From positions 1 through 64,000 of the forward strand of contig CAYRRM010000015.1 of assembly GCA_964426675.1 (NCBI GenBank): DNA of 64,000 nt, read 5' to 3'. The notes under the pieces were generated by a model. It saw only the letters and a list, made by a program, of their open reading frames with translations, did no database searches and had not been told where the DNA came from. Origin of the DNA: DYMC01 sp035406705 (GTDB taxonomy: Bacteria > Verrucomicrobiota > Lentisphaeria > Victivallales > GWF2-50-93). The position numbers were made by a program, and so were the translations under genes. Below are positions 27,561 to 36,341 of the stretch, piece by piece; position 1 is the stretch's first letter, and every line of letters starts with the position of its first letter.

Positions 27561-27663
27561 GTGATATTGTTTATATAGATTCCTCTCTTCAATTGGTTAA
27601 ACTGTCCAGAAAAAAACTTATTATCAAATATCCTTAGAAAAATCAAAGAAAAGGAGAAATGCT

Positions 27664-29370
27664 TTGAAGAATATTCAAAAAAAAAGTGCTATGAAAGGTT
27701 CATATATTGCAATAGAATGTCTGAAGCGAGCTGGAGTGGAGGTAGTTTTTGCCTACCCTGGAGGAACTTCGATGGAAATGCATCAGGCTATGAGGGATTA
27801 TGACATTCGTATAATATTGCCACGGCATGAACAGGGAGGCGCATTTGCAGCTGGTGGGTATGCAAGAGCAACCGGGAAAACAGGTGTTTGTATGGCTACA
27901 AGTGGACCAGGAGCTACAAATCTTCTTACTGGTATAGCTGATGCGTATATGGATTCTATACCATTGGTTGCAATTACAGGCCAGGTTCCTTCGAACTTTA
28001 TTGGAAAAAATGCGTTTCAGGAAACTGATATTATAGGTATGACAAGACCTATTTGCAAACATAGTTATTTAGTTTTGGATGCAAATGATTTACCAGTGAT
28101 TTTCGCTGAAGCTTTTCACCTTGCAAATTCAGGAAGACCAGGACCGGTTGTAATAGATATCCCTAAAAATGTTCAACAACAATTTTGCGAGCCGATTTTT
28201 CCTGAAAAGCACATTCCTCGTTCATATCATCAGAAAAAATTAGAAATAGACTATAATTTGATAGAAGACATTCGTAAAAGTATTGAAAAGTGTGAAAGAC
28301 CATGTATTTATGCTGGAGGTGGTGTTATTGCTTCAGGTGCTACAAAAGAGCTTGCGAAATTCGCAGAATCATATAATATCCCAGTTGTTACGAGTCTTAT
28401 GGGTATAGGTTCATTCCCGGAAACACACCCTCTCTCATTAAAATGGCTTGGAATGCATGGAACAGTTTATGCAAATAAGGCAGCTAACTTGTGTGATTTG
28501 CTTATAGTTATTGGTGCACGTTTTAGTGATAGAGTTACTGGTCCAACAGAAAAATTTGCAAAAAATGCGAAGAAAATTCATATAGATATTGATCATTCTG
28601 AGATAAATAAGAATGTTATTGCGGATATAGCAGTTATTGGGGATGCCAGGGAAGTTTTGAATGCGCTGAATAAGAACCCCATAAAGAAGGATTATAAGGA
28701 TTGGTTTATCCAGATAAATGAATGGAAGAAAAAGTTTCCATTAAAATACTCAAAAGATGGGAAGCTCCATACTCCTTTTGTTATCGAAAAATTATATGAA
28801 ATTACAAATGGAGATGCAATAATCGTTACAGGGGTTGGACAGCATCAGATGTGGGCAGCACAATATTATAAATATAAGAAAGCTCGTCAATTTATAAGCT
28901 CGGGAGGATTGGGTGCTATGGGATTTGGTTTGCCATCGGCTATGGGGGTTAAGGTGGCATTACCTAATGAACTGGTGATAGATATTGATGGTGATGGCAG
29001 TTTCCAGATGAATATACAGGAACTTGGAACTATACATGCAGAAGAAATTAATGTTAAGATGATGATAATGAATAATCAACACCTTGGGATGGTTGCCCAA
29101 TGGGAAGATAGATTTTATGGAAGTTGTCGAGGAAATACTGTTTTAAAAAATAAAAGATTTGATAGACCTTATCCTGATTTTGTAAAAATCGCTGAAGGAT
29201 ATGGCATTCCAGGTAGAGAGGTTTACAAGGTTACAGAGGTTGAAGATGCAATAAAAGAAATGCTAAATACTAAAGGTCCTTTCCTACTTGATATTCATGT
29301 TGAGTATCAGGAACATGTATTGCCAATGATTCCTCCAGGTAAAAATTTTGATGAGATTATTATGGAGTAA
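27664..29370 (+). CDS. ilvB: Acetolactate synthase, large subunit
   Basis: First common enzyme of valine, leucine and isoleucine synthesis. The thiamine-diphosphate N-terminal domain has the activating Glu in LPRHEQGGAF, then ATSGPGATNLLTGIADA; the C-terminal domain has the cofactor motif DIDGDGSFQMN...NNQH. 568 residues, full length. I use the TTG at 27664, seven bases after AAGGAG; the ATG at 27691 has no such site. A minimal ATG-CTT-TGA frame overlaps this start. No regulatory subunit gene (ilvN) follows. One palindrome (AKFA). Confidence 0.95.
   Translation: MKNIQKKSAMKGSYIAIECLKRAGVEVVFAYPGGTSMEMHQAMRDYDIRIILPRHEQGGAFAAGGYARATGKTGVCMATSGPGATNLLTGIADAYMDSIPLVAITGQVPSNFIGKNAFQETDIIGMTRPICKHSYLVLDANDLPVIFAEAFHLANSGRPGPVVIDIPKNVQQQFCEPIFPEKHIPRSYHQKKLEIDYNLIEDIRKSIEKCERPCIYAGGGVIASGATKELAKFAESYNIPVVTSLMGIGSFPETHPLSLKWLGMHGTVYANKAANLCDLLIVIGARFSDRVTGPTEKFAKNAKKIHIDIDHSEINKNVIADIAVIGDAREVLNALNKNPIKKDYKDWFIQINEWKKKFPLKYSKDGKLHTPFVIEKLYEITNGDAIIVTGVGQHQMWAAQYYKYKKARQFISSGGLGAMGFGLPSAMGVKVALPNELVIDIDGDGSFQMNIQELGTIHAEEINVKMMIMNNQHLGMVAQWEDRFYGSCRGNTVLKNKRFDRPYPDFVKIAEGYGIPGREVYKVTEVEDAIKEMLNTKGPFLLDIHVEYQEHVLPMIPPGKNFDEIIME
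28353..28365. repeat. TGCGA-N3-TCGCA palindrome, copy 10
   Basis: Perfect copy with central AAT inside ilvB, read as AKFA. Confidence 0.9.
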
Positions 29371-29513
29371 TAAAAAAAGTAGTATCTAATATTATATGCT
29401 TACTTATTTTTGTACTGCAGTATTTTTCCTTGTCATGGAAAAGATAACGTAATGATATTGGATTGGATATTTGAGGCAAATGTATAGATTTTAACAATAA
29501 GGGGGAGAAGTTG

Positions 29514-31517
29514 ATGAAAAGAAAAAAAAGCATTGCTGGGGTAAACCTTTTTTGTTGGATAGCTACAATAGTTATTGTAGGAATCTGTTTCCTAATTTTT
29601 TTCACATACCAAAGACAAGTTGATTTTAAAAGGAATGAAAGATTATTAAAACTTGTTCAGGAACGCATGGTAGATGACTTTTTAGAGGACAAACTCCTCG
29701 CAGCTTCAAATTCATTCAAACAAAAATTTTTAAGTTCTCCTGATTCTATTCCTGAAAAATTAGAAAATGACAATACTCATAATTTATGCCTACAGGACGT
29801 TTACATATTTAATCAAAACTATGAACCAATATATTTTCCTAAAAAAGGCGTTTTTACAGATATTCTGTCTGAGAAAAATGGAGAAAGATTAATCTCTGAA
29901 TTAAAGAAAAAAGTTCTTTCAGGGTACTCCATTTTAGGAGAATACTTTCTCCAAGCGTCAAATGGACAGAAATATCGCGTAAAGTGGCGAGCTACAAAGC
30001 TGCAAGAGTACCCTTTTACAATACTCGTAGCAAAAAATATGCGGTTTATAGATGAGGCGACTCTCAGTAATATAAATAGAATGAAAATAGATATGTCCCT
30101 TGACCTGGTATATATTTTCCTGCTTATGCTATTAGTGATTTTAGTCGCTATAAGATTTGCTTATTTAATAGCAAAAGAAATAAAGGGAGAAGTTAAATCA
30201 CTTATTGATTTATGTGATTCTGGTTTAAAAATTCAATCTGCCAAACTCTCTGAAACATACAGTTATGAAGAATTTTCTATAATCTCAAAAGCTATACGAG
30301 CTATGTCAGAGCAAATAAGTGGCCTTCTTATAGAACTGAAAACAGCCGCAGTTAAATCTTCAACGGCAAAACAAATACAAAGTGGTTTTTTATCGAGTAT
30401 TACCCATAATCTGATAGGCAAGTTAAATAATATTATGGGTATAGCGCAGATTATACGAGAAAAAGAGATTGTAAAAGTTGGTCATGATGAACCAGAAACT
30501 GATTTATTTAAATTGTCAGACTCGATAATAAGTTTTGGTAAGGCAATGAATACGCTCTTAAGAGACGTAAGTTATGTTGTTGCAATTGATACAGATAATT
30601 TTTATTTCAAAAAAGAAGTTTTTACTCTGGATGATTTTCAGAAAGATGTTAGTAAAGGAGTAGGCCTTTCTTCTCTATCTGTAAAAAGTATTAATTTTAT
30701 CAAAACAGATACGATACCAAAGCAAATAAAAAGTGAAAGGAATCTTCTTAAACTTATTGTTACAAATCTTCTGGAAATTTGTGGAGATAGTTTAAAAAAT
30801 AAAGAAGTATCAATAAAAATTTCTTCTCTGCCGGAAGAAAATCAGGAAAATAGGACAAAACTTGAAATAAGAATTTCAATTCCGCAAGTCGGTTTAACTC
30901 AGTCTCAACTTGATGAAATTGAGAATTTCCCATTTGTCCCACGTGAATATGCTACTTTAGGACTAAGGATGGCTATTGCTCGTAGACTTACAGAAATGAT
31001 AGGTGGTTCACTTGAAGTGAAGCTTCAGAGTCATAGCGATCTAGAGGCAATTATTAGAATTCCTGTAGAGTTGTCTGATGAAAGCAGTATAGATCTTATA
31101 CAGTTACAAGAAAAAGATTTGTCCAAATTATCATTAAAAGTTCTGGCGGTTGATGATGATGCTGGAAGTAGACATGTCATAACACTGATGTTAAAATCCA
31201 TAGGTGTTGATGTTTGTGTTGCCGATAGTGGAGCAGAGGCATTAAAATTACTCGAAAAAAGAAATGATTTCGATATTGTGTTAATGGACTGTGAGATGCC
31301 TGATCTAAATGGTTATGATACGGTCATTGAGTTGAGACGTCGTGAAAATGAAAAGCCAGGTTCTCCACATATTCCGGTGATAGCCATGACAGGTTATACT
31401 ACACCTGAAGATGAAAGAAGATGTCTTGAATCAGGAATGGATTTATTTTTACCAAAACCGTTGATGATAGAAGACTTAAGAAAAGCAATTTTAAATGCTT
31501 TAAGTAAAAAGAAATAA
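29514..31517 (+). CDS. Membrane hybrid histidine kinase/response regulator with eroded kinase boxes
   Basis: Order: membrane helix (residues about 12-31), extracytoplasmic sensor segment to about 190, second helix, coiled linker, histidine-kinase core and a C-terminal receiver. The receiver is intact (VDDD, VLMDCEMP phospho-Asp, AMTG, LPKP). The kinase core is atypical: the H-box reads THNLIGKLNN, with Asn after His where Glu or Asp is usual; the N-box reads NLLEICGDS without the second Asn; and no DxGxG box is visible before LGLRMAIARRLTEMIGGSL. It may not autophosphorylate. ATG chosen, 6 bases after GGGGGAG. No neighbouring output gene. Confidence 0.85.
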   Translation: MKRKKSIAGVNLFCWIATIVIVGICFLIFFTYQRQVDFKRNERLLKLVQERMVDDFLEDKLLAASNSFKQKFLSSPDSIPEKLENDNTHNLCLQDVYIFNQNYEPIYFPKKGVFTDILSEKNGERLISELKKKVLSGYSILGEYFLQASNGQKYRVKWRATKLQEYPFTILVAKNMRFIDEATLSNINRMKIDMSLDLVYIFLLMLLVILVAIRFAYLIAKEIKGEVKSLIDLCDSGLKIQSAKLSETYSYEEFSIISKAIRAMSEQISGLLIELKTAAVKSSTAKQIQSGFLSSITHNLIGKLNNIMGIAQIIREKEIVKVGHDEPETDLFKLSDSIISFGKAMNTLLRDVSYVVAIDTDNFYFKKEVFTLDDFQKDVSKGVGLSSLSVKSINFIKTDTIPKQIKSERNLLKLIVTNLLEICGDSLKNKEVSIKISSLPEENQENRTKLEIRISIPQVGLTQSQLDEIENFPFVPREYATLGLRMAIARRLTEMIGGSLEVKLQSHSDLEAIIRIPVELSDESSIDLIQLQEKDLSKLSLKVLAVDDDAGSRHVITLMLKSIGVDVCVADSGAEALKLLEKRNDFDIVLMDCEMPDLNGYDTVIELRRRENEKPGSPHIPVIAMTGYTTPEDERRCLESGMDLFLPKPLMIEDLRKAILNALSKKK

Positions 31518-31543
31518 GCATAAAATCCTGATTTTTTTATTAT

Positions 31544-32269
31544 TTATCTTGGTATAAGATTGTCAGAGCTTATCTTTGGACGCCATTCGGCGTGGAAATC
31601 TCCAAACAGGTGATTTGCTCCTCTGTTATGTCTTTCAGCGAGGACATTATAGTAGTAATCTATGCTATCAGGGTCTTCAGCTTGTTGCTGGATTAAATCA
31701 TGAGCATCAAAAAGCACTACTAAATCATTTGGATTTCTAAGACGGGAAAGAGGAATTTGTTTTGTATATAAAAGGAGGTTATAAGCATAAGATATTGGGA
31801 CATTTTCATATTCATTTCCATCGAGGTCAACATAATCCCTTCTGGTGGGATTTTCATCTGCAGGACATTGAGAGATAGTTCCAAAATTCATACCTCCCTG
31901 CGCAGGTGTGCCAGAACTTCCTTCTTCATAAACAAGCTTACCATGTTTTAACAGGCCAGGAGGAGGCTTCACAAAACCAAGCCATATGCCACTTTTTCCT
32001 GGTGAATACCACCACCATCCACCTGGATCTCCTTCAGTTGCCTCAATATAATGAGGAGGCCATTCGTTTTTATTATCGTCAAGGTAGGTTGCATACCATA
32101 TTCCATGTTGCTTTAATTGATTAAGACAACTTGCCATATAAGCGTATTCTTTTGCCCTTCTTAATGCGGGAAAGGACATTGACATTAAGACCATTATTAT
32201 TGCCATAACAACGAGAAGTTCTATAAGTGTAAAGTAAAAGATATTGATGCTTTTTTTTTGAATCCTCAT
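31544..32269 (-). CDS. Prepilin-like protein with H-X9-D signature
   Basis: A type IV prepilin N-terminus, FTLIELLVVMAIIMVLMSM, follows a short basic leader, with the conserved Glu at position +5. The variable globular part contains CLNQLKQHGIWYATYLDDN and ends with HNRGANHLFGDFHAEW, matching the H-X9-DG box of the pseudopilin family abundant in planctomycetes and lentisphaerotes. 241 residues. Likely processed by a prepilin peptidase and inserted in the inner membrane or a pseudopilus. It is isolated and has a good promoter just upstream. Confidence 0.88.
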   Translation of the reverse strand: MRIQKKSINIFYFTLIELLVVMAIIMVLMSMSFPALRRAKEYAYMASCLNQLKQHGIWYATYLDDNKNEWPPHYIEATEGDPGGWWWYSPGKSGIWLGFVKPPPGLLKHGKLVYEEGSSGTPAQGGMNFGTISQCPADENPTRRDYVDLDGNEYENVPISYAYNLLLYTKQIPLSRLRNPNDLVVLFDAHDLIQQQAEDPDSIDYYYNVLAERHNRGANHLFGDFHAEWRPKISSDNLIPR

Positions 32270-32297
32270 AAAATTACCTATACCCTATCTAGAATTA

Positions 32298-32325
32298 ATA
32301 ATAGCAAATTTTGAGAAAAAGTCAA
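32298..32325 (-). promoter_or_regulatory. Sigma-70-type promoter of the prepilin-like gene
   Basis: On the minus strand, TTGACT and TATTAT are separated by 16 bases, about 28 bases before the ATG of the prepilin-like gene. Confidence 0.5.
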
Positions 32326-32470
32326 GTAAAAAAGAAAGTCATTCTCTCAAGTAAATCTAATAAATTCCTGATTTTAGAGATTTTTCTTGATTTTTAAATA
32401 ATAGATAATATTCTTAAAAAAATCTTAAAAAGTTATATTTTTATGGATAGACGATAACTGAAGGTAAAAA

Positions 32471-33760
32471 ATGGAAAAAGAATATGATTTTTCAATAAAT
32501 ACTTTGGGGGAAAGAAAGATAAATTCCCATCTAAAAAATAAAATTTTTATTAATGATAATGAAAGAATCCCTTTTCCTTCAAACCTTACTGAAATTCAAA
32601 ATATAGTGAAAGGGGAAGAAAATTTTTATTCAATGGAAAAAGCAGGACCAAGGAAAAAGCTCTATTTTTCTCCTTCAGAGTTTAAAGCTGGTATCTTAAC
32701 AGCTGGAGGTTTATGTCCTGGATTAAATGACGTAATAAAAGGAGTGGTTAATACTGTTTGCATGACTTATGGTTCTTCTCCTGTAAAAGGCTTCCAATAT
32801 GGCTACCTTGGTTTATATAATCCTGAAACCTATCCTCCTATCCAACTTGACCCTGATGTTGTGGATGATATTCATGCTAAGGGAGGAACAATTTTAGGTT
32901 CTTCAAGGGGAAGTCGTGATATTTCTAAAATGGTTGATACTCTGATTAAATTAGAAATTAATGCCTTGTTTTGTGTTGGTGGCGATGGAACACTCAGAGG
33001 TGCAAAGGCGATCGCAGATGAAATCTTTAAGAGGAAATTAAAAATATCAGTAATAGGAATTCCTAAAACCATCGATAATGATATATCTTTTACAGAAAGG
33101 TCTTTTGGTTTTGAATCTGCGGTCTACGCAACTAATTTAGTTATCGAATCCGCTCATACTGAGGCAAAGGCGGCATATAATGGAGTTGGTTTAATTAAAC
33201 TTATGGGGCGAGAAAGTGGTTTCATTGCAGCAAATGCAACTCTCGCCAATTCTGTAGTTAATTATTGTCTGATACCTGAGGAAAATTTCCAACTATATGG
33301 GGATAATGGCTTTTTACCTCGCCTTTTTAGGCGTCTCGAGAAAAAACATCATGCTGTAATAGTAGTTGCTGAAGGTGCAGGTCAAAATTTCTTTTCTGGA
33401 GAAAAAACTTTTGATAAATCTGGTAACTTAATCTTGAAAGATATAGGCCTTTTCTTGAAAGAAAAAATAATTGAATATGGAAGGGAAAATTCAATTGAGG
33501 TAAACCTGAAATACTTTGACCCAAGTTACACGATTCGAAGCGGAGATGCCGTTGGAACTGATGCTGTATTTTGTATAATGTTGGCTCAAAATGCCGTTCA
33601 TGCAGCTTTCGCCGGGAAAACATCCTTAATGGTAGGTTATCACAATGGACAATTTGTACATGTGCCACTTTCTCTAGCAACATTAAGAAGAAAAAAAATT
33701 GACACAAAAGGCTCCTTATGGCAAAGCGTTCTCGAACTTACAGGACAGGATGAAAATTAA
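32471..33760 (+). CDS. 6-phosphofructokinase
   Basis: Phosphorylates fructose 6-phosphate in glycolysis. Visible: GILTAGGLCPGLND, GTILGSSRG, GGDGTLRGA, PKTIDNDI and GRESGFIAA. The GGDG Gly favours ATP, whereas the Lys of PKTIDND is shared with pyrophosphate enzymes; this Gly/Lys combination is known from ATP-dependent long PFKs such as those of trypanosomatids. So I expect ATP use. 429 residues with an N-terminal extension of about 75 residues before the nucleotide motif. ATG start. No neighbouring glycolysis gene. Confidence 0.92.
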   Translation: MEKEYDFSINTLGERKINSHLKNKIFINDNERIPFPSNLTEIQNIVKGEENFYSMEKAGPRKKLYFSPSEFKAGILTAGGLCPGLNDVIKGVVNTVCMTYGSSPVKGFQYGYLGLYNPETYPPIQLDPDVVDDIHAKGGTILGSSRGSRDISKMVDTLIKLEINALFCVGGDGTLRGAKAIADEIFKRKLKISVIGIPKTIDNDISFTERSFGFESAVYATNLVIESAHTEAKAAYNGVGLIKLMGRESGFIAANATLANSVVNYCLIPEENFQLYGDNGFLPRLFRRLEKKHHAVIVVAEGAGQNFFSGEKTFDKSGNLILKDIGLFLKEKIIEYGRENSIEVNLKYFDPSYTIRSGDAVGTDAVFCIMLAQNAVHAAFAGKTSLMVGYHNGQFVHVPLSLATLRRKKIDTKGSLWQSVLELTGQDEN

Positions 33761-33894
33761 ATCTTAAACTGCATTTGTTCAGAATATATTCAATGAAAAG
33801 ATTTTAGCTTGATAATTAGCTCATTATAATTCCAGAAAAATCTTTTACCAGAAATAGAGTCTCCTTAAATAAGATTTCTCTAAAAACATCCTCA

Positions 33895-35286
33895 CTAATT
33901 TCTAACTTTAATTTTATCATAATTAATTCCTGCCGCTTTTAAAATTGCAGAAAGAACAAAATTAAATGGTTTGTTAAAATGTGGCAGGAAATAAACATCT
34001 GTAAATGCAATTTCAAGTAGATTCATGTGTTTTTGTATTGAGAGAGCGAGGAAGTAAATTACTTCTGAATGATTTACTACTCCTTTTGTTCCTATCTGTG
34101 CGCCAAGTAATCTTAAGCTTCCTTCTTCATAGGTAATTTTAAACTTAGTGACAGTATAATTTTGCATAAATTCAGGGCGATCTGCATCTTCTACGTATAC
34201 ACTTTTCGCCTTAATTCCAAGAGCAGATGCCGTTTGTTCTGTCAATCCTGTGGATGCAAGATTATTATCAAATACATGTATAGCATTAGTTCCTGCAATA
34301 TTCTGGACTTCTACTCCAGATATGCCGTTTATTGAAGAAGCCGCGGCAATCCCTGATTTGACGGCATTCGTCGCCAGGGCAACTTGAGTATGCCTTCCCG
34401 TTGCAGCGTGAAGCATAGCAGCAGAATCACCAATTGCCCATATATCAGGAATGTTTGTGCGCATCTGAGGATCTACTATTATTGCCCCATTAGCGGTTTT
34501 TTCAGCATCAGGAAGTAATTCAGTATTTGGTTTGAATCCTACACATAAAATTACAAGATCTGCAGGATAAGAATTTTTATTTGTTATTACTTTATTCACC
34601 TTATTATCTTTTCCTTCAAAATTTATAACTTTCTCTCCGAGTCCAAGTTTTATACCGGCATTTCTTATATCTTCCTCAAGAGAATTTGTGAACTCATGGT
34701 CAAAGTATCTAGGAATTACGCGTTTTTCGTAATCAAGCAGAGTGACATTCTTTCCTTTTATTCGATAAGCCTCTGCCAACTCAATGCCTATATAACCAGC
34801 GCCAATTACAACAACAGAATTTATCCCCGGTTCATCGGCTTTGTCTATCAGTTCTCGCGCATGCTGAAAAAGTTTGCATAGCATTACATTTTCAAGTTCC
34901 ATTGACTCCTTTGGAAGGCCAGGAATTGACATTGGCCATGAACCAGCAGCATATACGAGTTTATCATAATTCTCATAGAAAATTTTCCCACTTTTTAAAT
35001 CTTTTACCGTTAATCTCTTCGTTTTTGTATCAATTGCAATTACTTCATGGAGCATATAAATCTTTGCTCCCATCTCAGATAGCTTTATCTCATTACAATA
35101 AAAAAGATCATTTACATTTTTTACAATTCCTCCGACTGCTAATGCTATTCCACAGCCAAGAAAACTTATATTATCATTTCTGTCAAAAGCAACTACTTCA
35201 AGATCAGGATTTTGTGCAAGCAATGTCCTTACAGCAGATGTTCCTGCATGATTTACTCCAATTACCACAACTTTTTCTTTTTTCAT
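33895..35286 (-). CDS. NADH oxidase / CoA-disulfide reductase-like flavoprotein
   Basis: Pyridine nucleotide-disulfide oxidoreductase of the Nox/CoADR group. FAD site: VVIGVNHAGTSAV; the redox Cys lies in SFLGCGIAL at about residue 43; NAD site: VVIGAGYIGIELAEAY near 160; second FAD motif DIWAIGDSA near 280. A single active-site Cys, not a CxxxxC pair, fits water-forming NADH oxidase or CoA-disulfide reductase and hints at oxygen defence in an anaerobe (inference). 463 residues. ATG preceded by AGAGGT. Confidence 0.88.
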   Translation of the reverse strand: MKKEKVVVIGVNHAGTSAVRTLLAQNPDLEVVAFDRNDNISFLGCGIALAVGGIVKNVNDLFYCNEIKLSEMGAKIYMLHEVIAIDTKTKRLTVKDLKSGKIFYENYDKLVYAAGSWPMSIPGLPKESMELENVMLCKLFQHARELIDKADEPGINSVVVIGAGYIGIELAEAYRIKGKNVTLLDYEKRVIPRYFDHEFTNSLEEDIRNAGIKLGLGEKVINFEGKDNKVNKVITNKNSYPADLVILCVGFKPNTELLPDAEKTANGAIIVDPQMRTNIPDIWAIGDSAAMLHAATGRHTQVALATNAVKSGIAAASSINGISGVEVQNIAGTNAIHVFDNNLASTGLTEQTASALGIKAKSVYVEDADRPEFMQNYTVTKFKITYEEGSLRLLGAQIGTKGVVNHSEVIYFLALSIQKHMNLLEIAFTDVYFLPHFNKPFNFVLSAILKAAGINYDKIKVRN

Positions 35287-35432
35287 TTTATACCTCTTAT
35301 CTTTTTATTTTTGAGAATAATTATTATTTTTATTTTTAAAATAATAAATTTATCTAAAATTTCAAAATATTTTTTTGCTATTTTCTTTGCTAAGCTAAAT
35401 TAAATAAAAAACTAAAAAAAATGAGGTGAAAA

Positions 35433-36203
35433 ATGGCTTTAATTCAATGCTCTTTTTTCTCAGAAGTACTTGCTTTATCATGCTCAATGAATGTAATAAT
35501 ACCGCAGAAAACGGGTAAAGGACAGATTGGAATAAAAACAGTAACAGAAGAAAAGACAAAATATCCTGTTTTATATCTTTTGCATGGAATGTCGGATGAT
35601 CATAGTATCTGGCTTCGTAGAACATCTATAGAAAGATATGTATCTGAATATCCATTGGTTGTAATTATGCCTGCTGTAGCTAGGAGCTTTTATACAGATA
35701 TGGCTTCAGGACCACGTTATTGGAGCTTTATAAGTGAAGAATTACCTGAAATAGTAAAGAACTTTTTTCCTGTATCCGAAAAAAGAGAAGATAATTTTGC
35801 AGCTGGTCTTTCAATGGGGGGGTATGGTGCGTTTAAATTGGCGCTTCGTAAGTCGGAGCGTTTTTCTGCCGCAGGCAGTTTTTCAGGAGCATTAACCCTT
35901 GATTGGATGAGAACCAATAAGGAAAGAGAACTTGAAACAAAAAGCATTTTCGGAGAAAAACTAAAAGAAGAAGATGATCTTTTGCGAATTTCGCAAAAAC
36001 TTGCAAAAACTAACAAAGTTAAACCACGGCTTTATCAATCGTGTGGGACAGAAGATTTCCTCTATCAGGAAAACCTGAAGTTTAAGAAACATCTCGAAAA
36101 ACTTGGTTATGATCTTAGCTATTCAGAGCGCCCAGGTTCTCATGAGTGGGGGTTTTGGGATATTGAAATCCAAAAATTTCTAAAGTGGTTGAATTTAAAA
36201 TAA
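35433..36203 (+). CDS. Alpha/beta-hydrolase esterase (tributyrin esterase/EstA-like)
   Basis: Carboxylesterase of the esterase D-like family. LYLLHGMSDD is the oxyanion region, the nucleophile elbow is GLSMGGYGAFK near residue 128, and the acid and base are probably in CGTEDF and PGSHEWGFW. No signal peptide, so cytoplasmic; 256 residues. ATG after GAGGTG. It is alone, divergent from the NADH-oxidase-like gene. One palindrome is read in the LRISQ frame. Confidence 0.88.
   Translation: MALIQCSFFSEVLALSCSMNVIIPQKTGKGQIGIKTVTEEKTKYPVLYLLHGMSDDHSIWLRRTSIERYVSEYPLVVIMPAVARSFYTDMASGPRYWSFISEELPEIVKNFFPVSEKREDNFAAGLSMGGYGAFKLALRKSERFSAAGSFSGALTLDWMRTNKERELETKSIFGEKLKEEDDLLRISQKLAKTNKVKPRLYQSCGTEDFLYQENLKFKKHLEKLGYDLSYSERPGSHEWGFWDIEIQKFLKWLNLK
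35983..35995. repeat. TGCGA-N3-TCGCA palindrome, copy 11
   Basis: Perfect copy with central ATT inside the esterase, read in the third frame, TTG-CGA-ATT-TCG-CAA (LRISQ). Confidence 0.9.
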
Positions 36204-36341
36204 AAAAAATTATAATGCTTTTCCATTTTTTTTATATTTTTGCAATGAGAGAGAAAAATTTGAGGAATATCTATGCTATCATAGATGGTGATTTAAACAA
36301 AAAGTTCGAGATGGAAAAGTAACCTGAAAAAGTTCTATCAA

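Larger units (their letters stand above)
27171..27663. other. ilvB upstream region with leader peptide and hairpin
   Basis: Very AT-rich. The first 300 bases show no recognisable feature. The last 180 hold a probable 17-codon leader peptide and a GC-rich hairpin, described separately, then the ilvB ribosome site AAGGAG at 27651-27656. Confidence 0.6.

Noticed and set aside
33008..33015. One GCGATCGC, the cyanobacterial HIP1 core, in the phosphofructokinase gene
   Set aside because: A single copy is compatible with chance; the recurring word in this window is different (TGCGA-N3-TCGCA).
33780..33852. A bidirectional terminator between the phosphofructokinase and NADH-oxidase genes
   Set aside because: The AAAAGATTTT/AAAATCTTTT arms are AT-only with a long loop and no proper T-tract.
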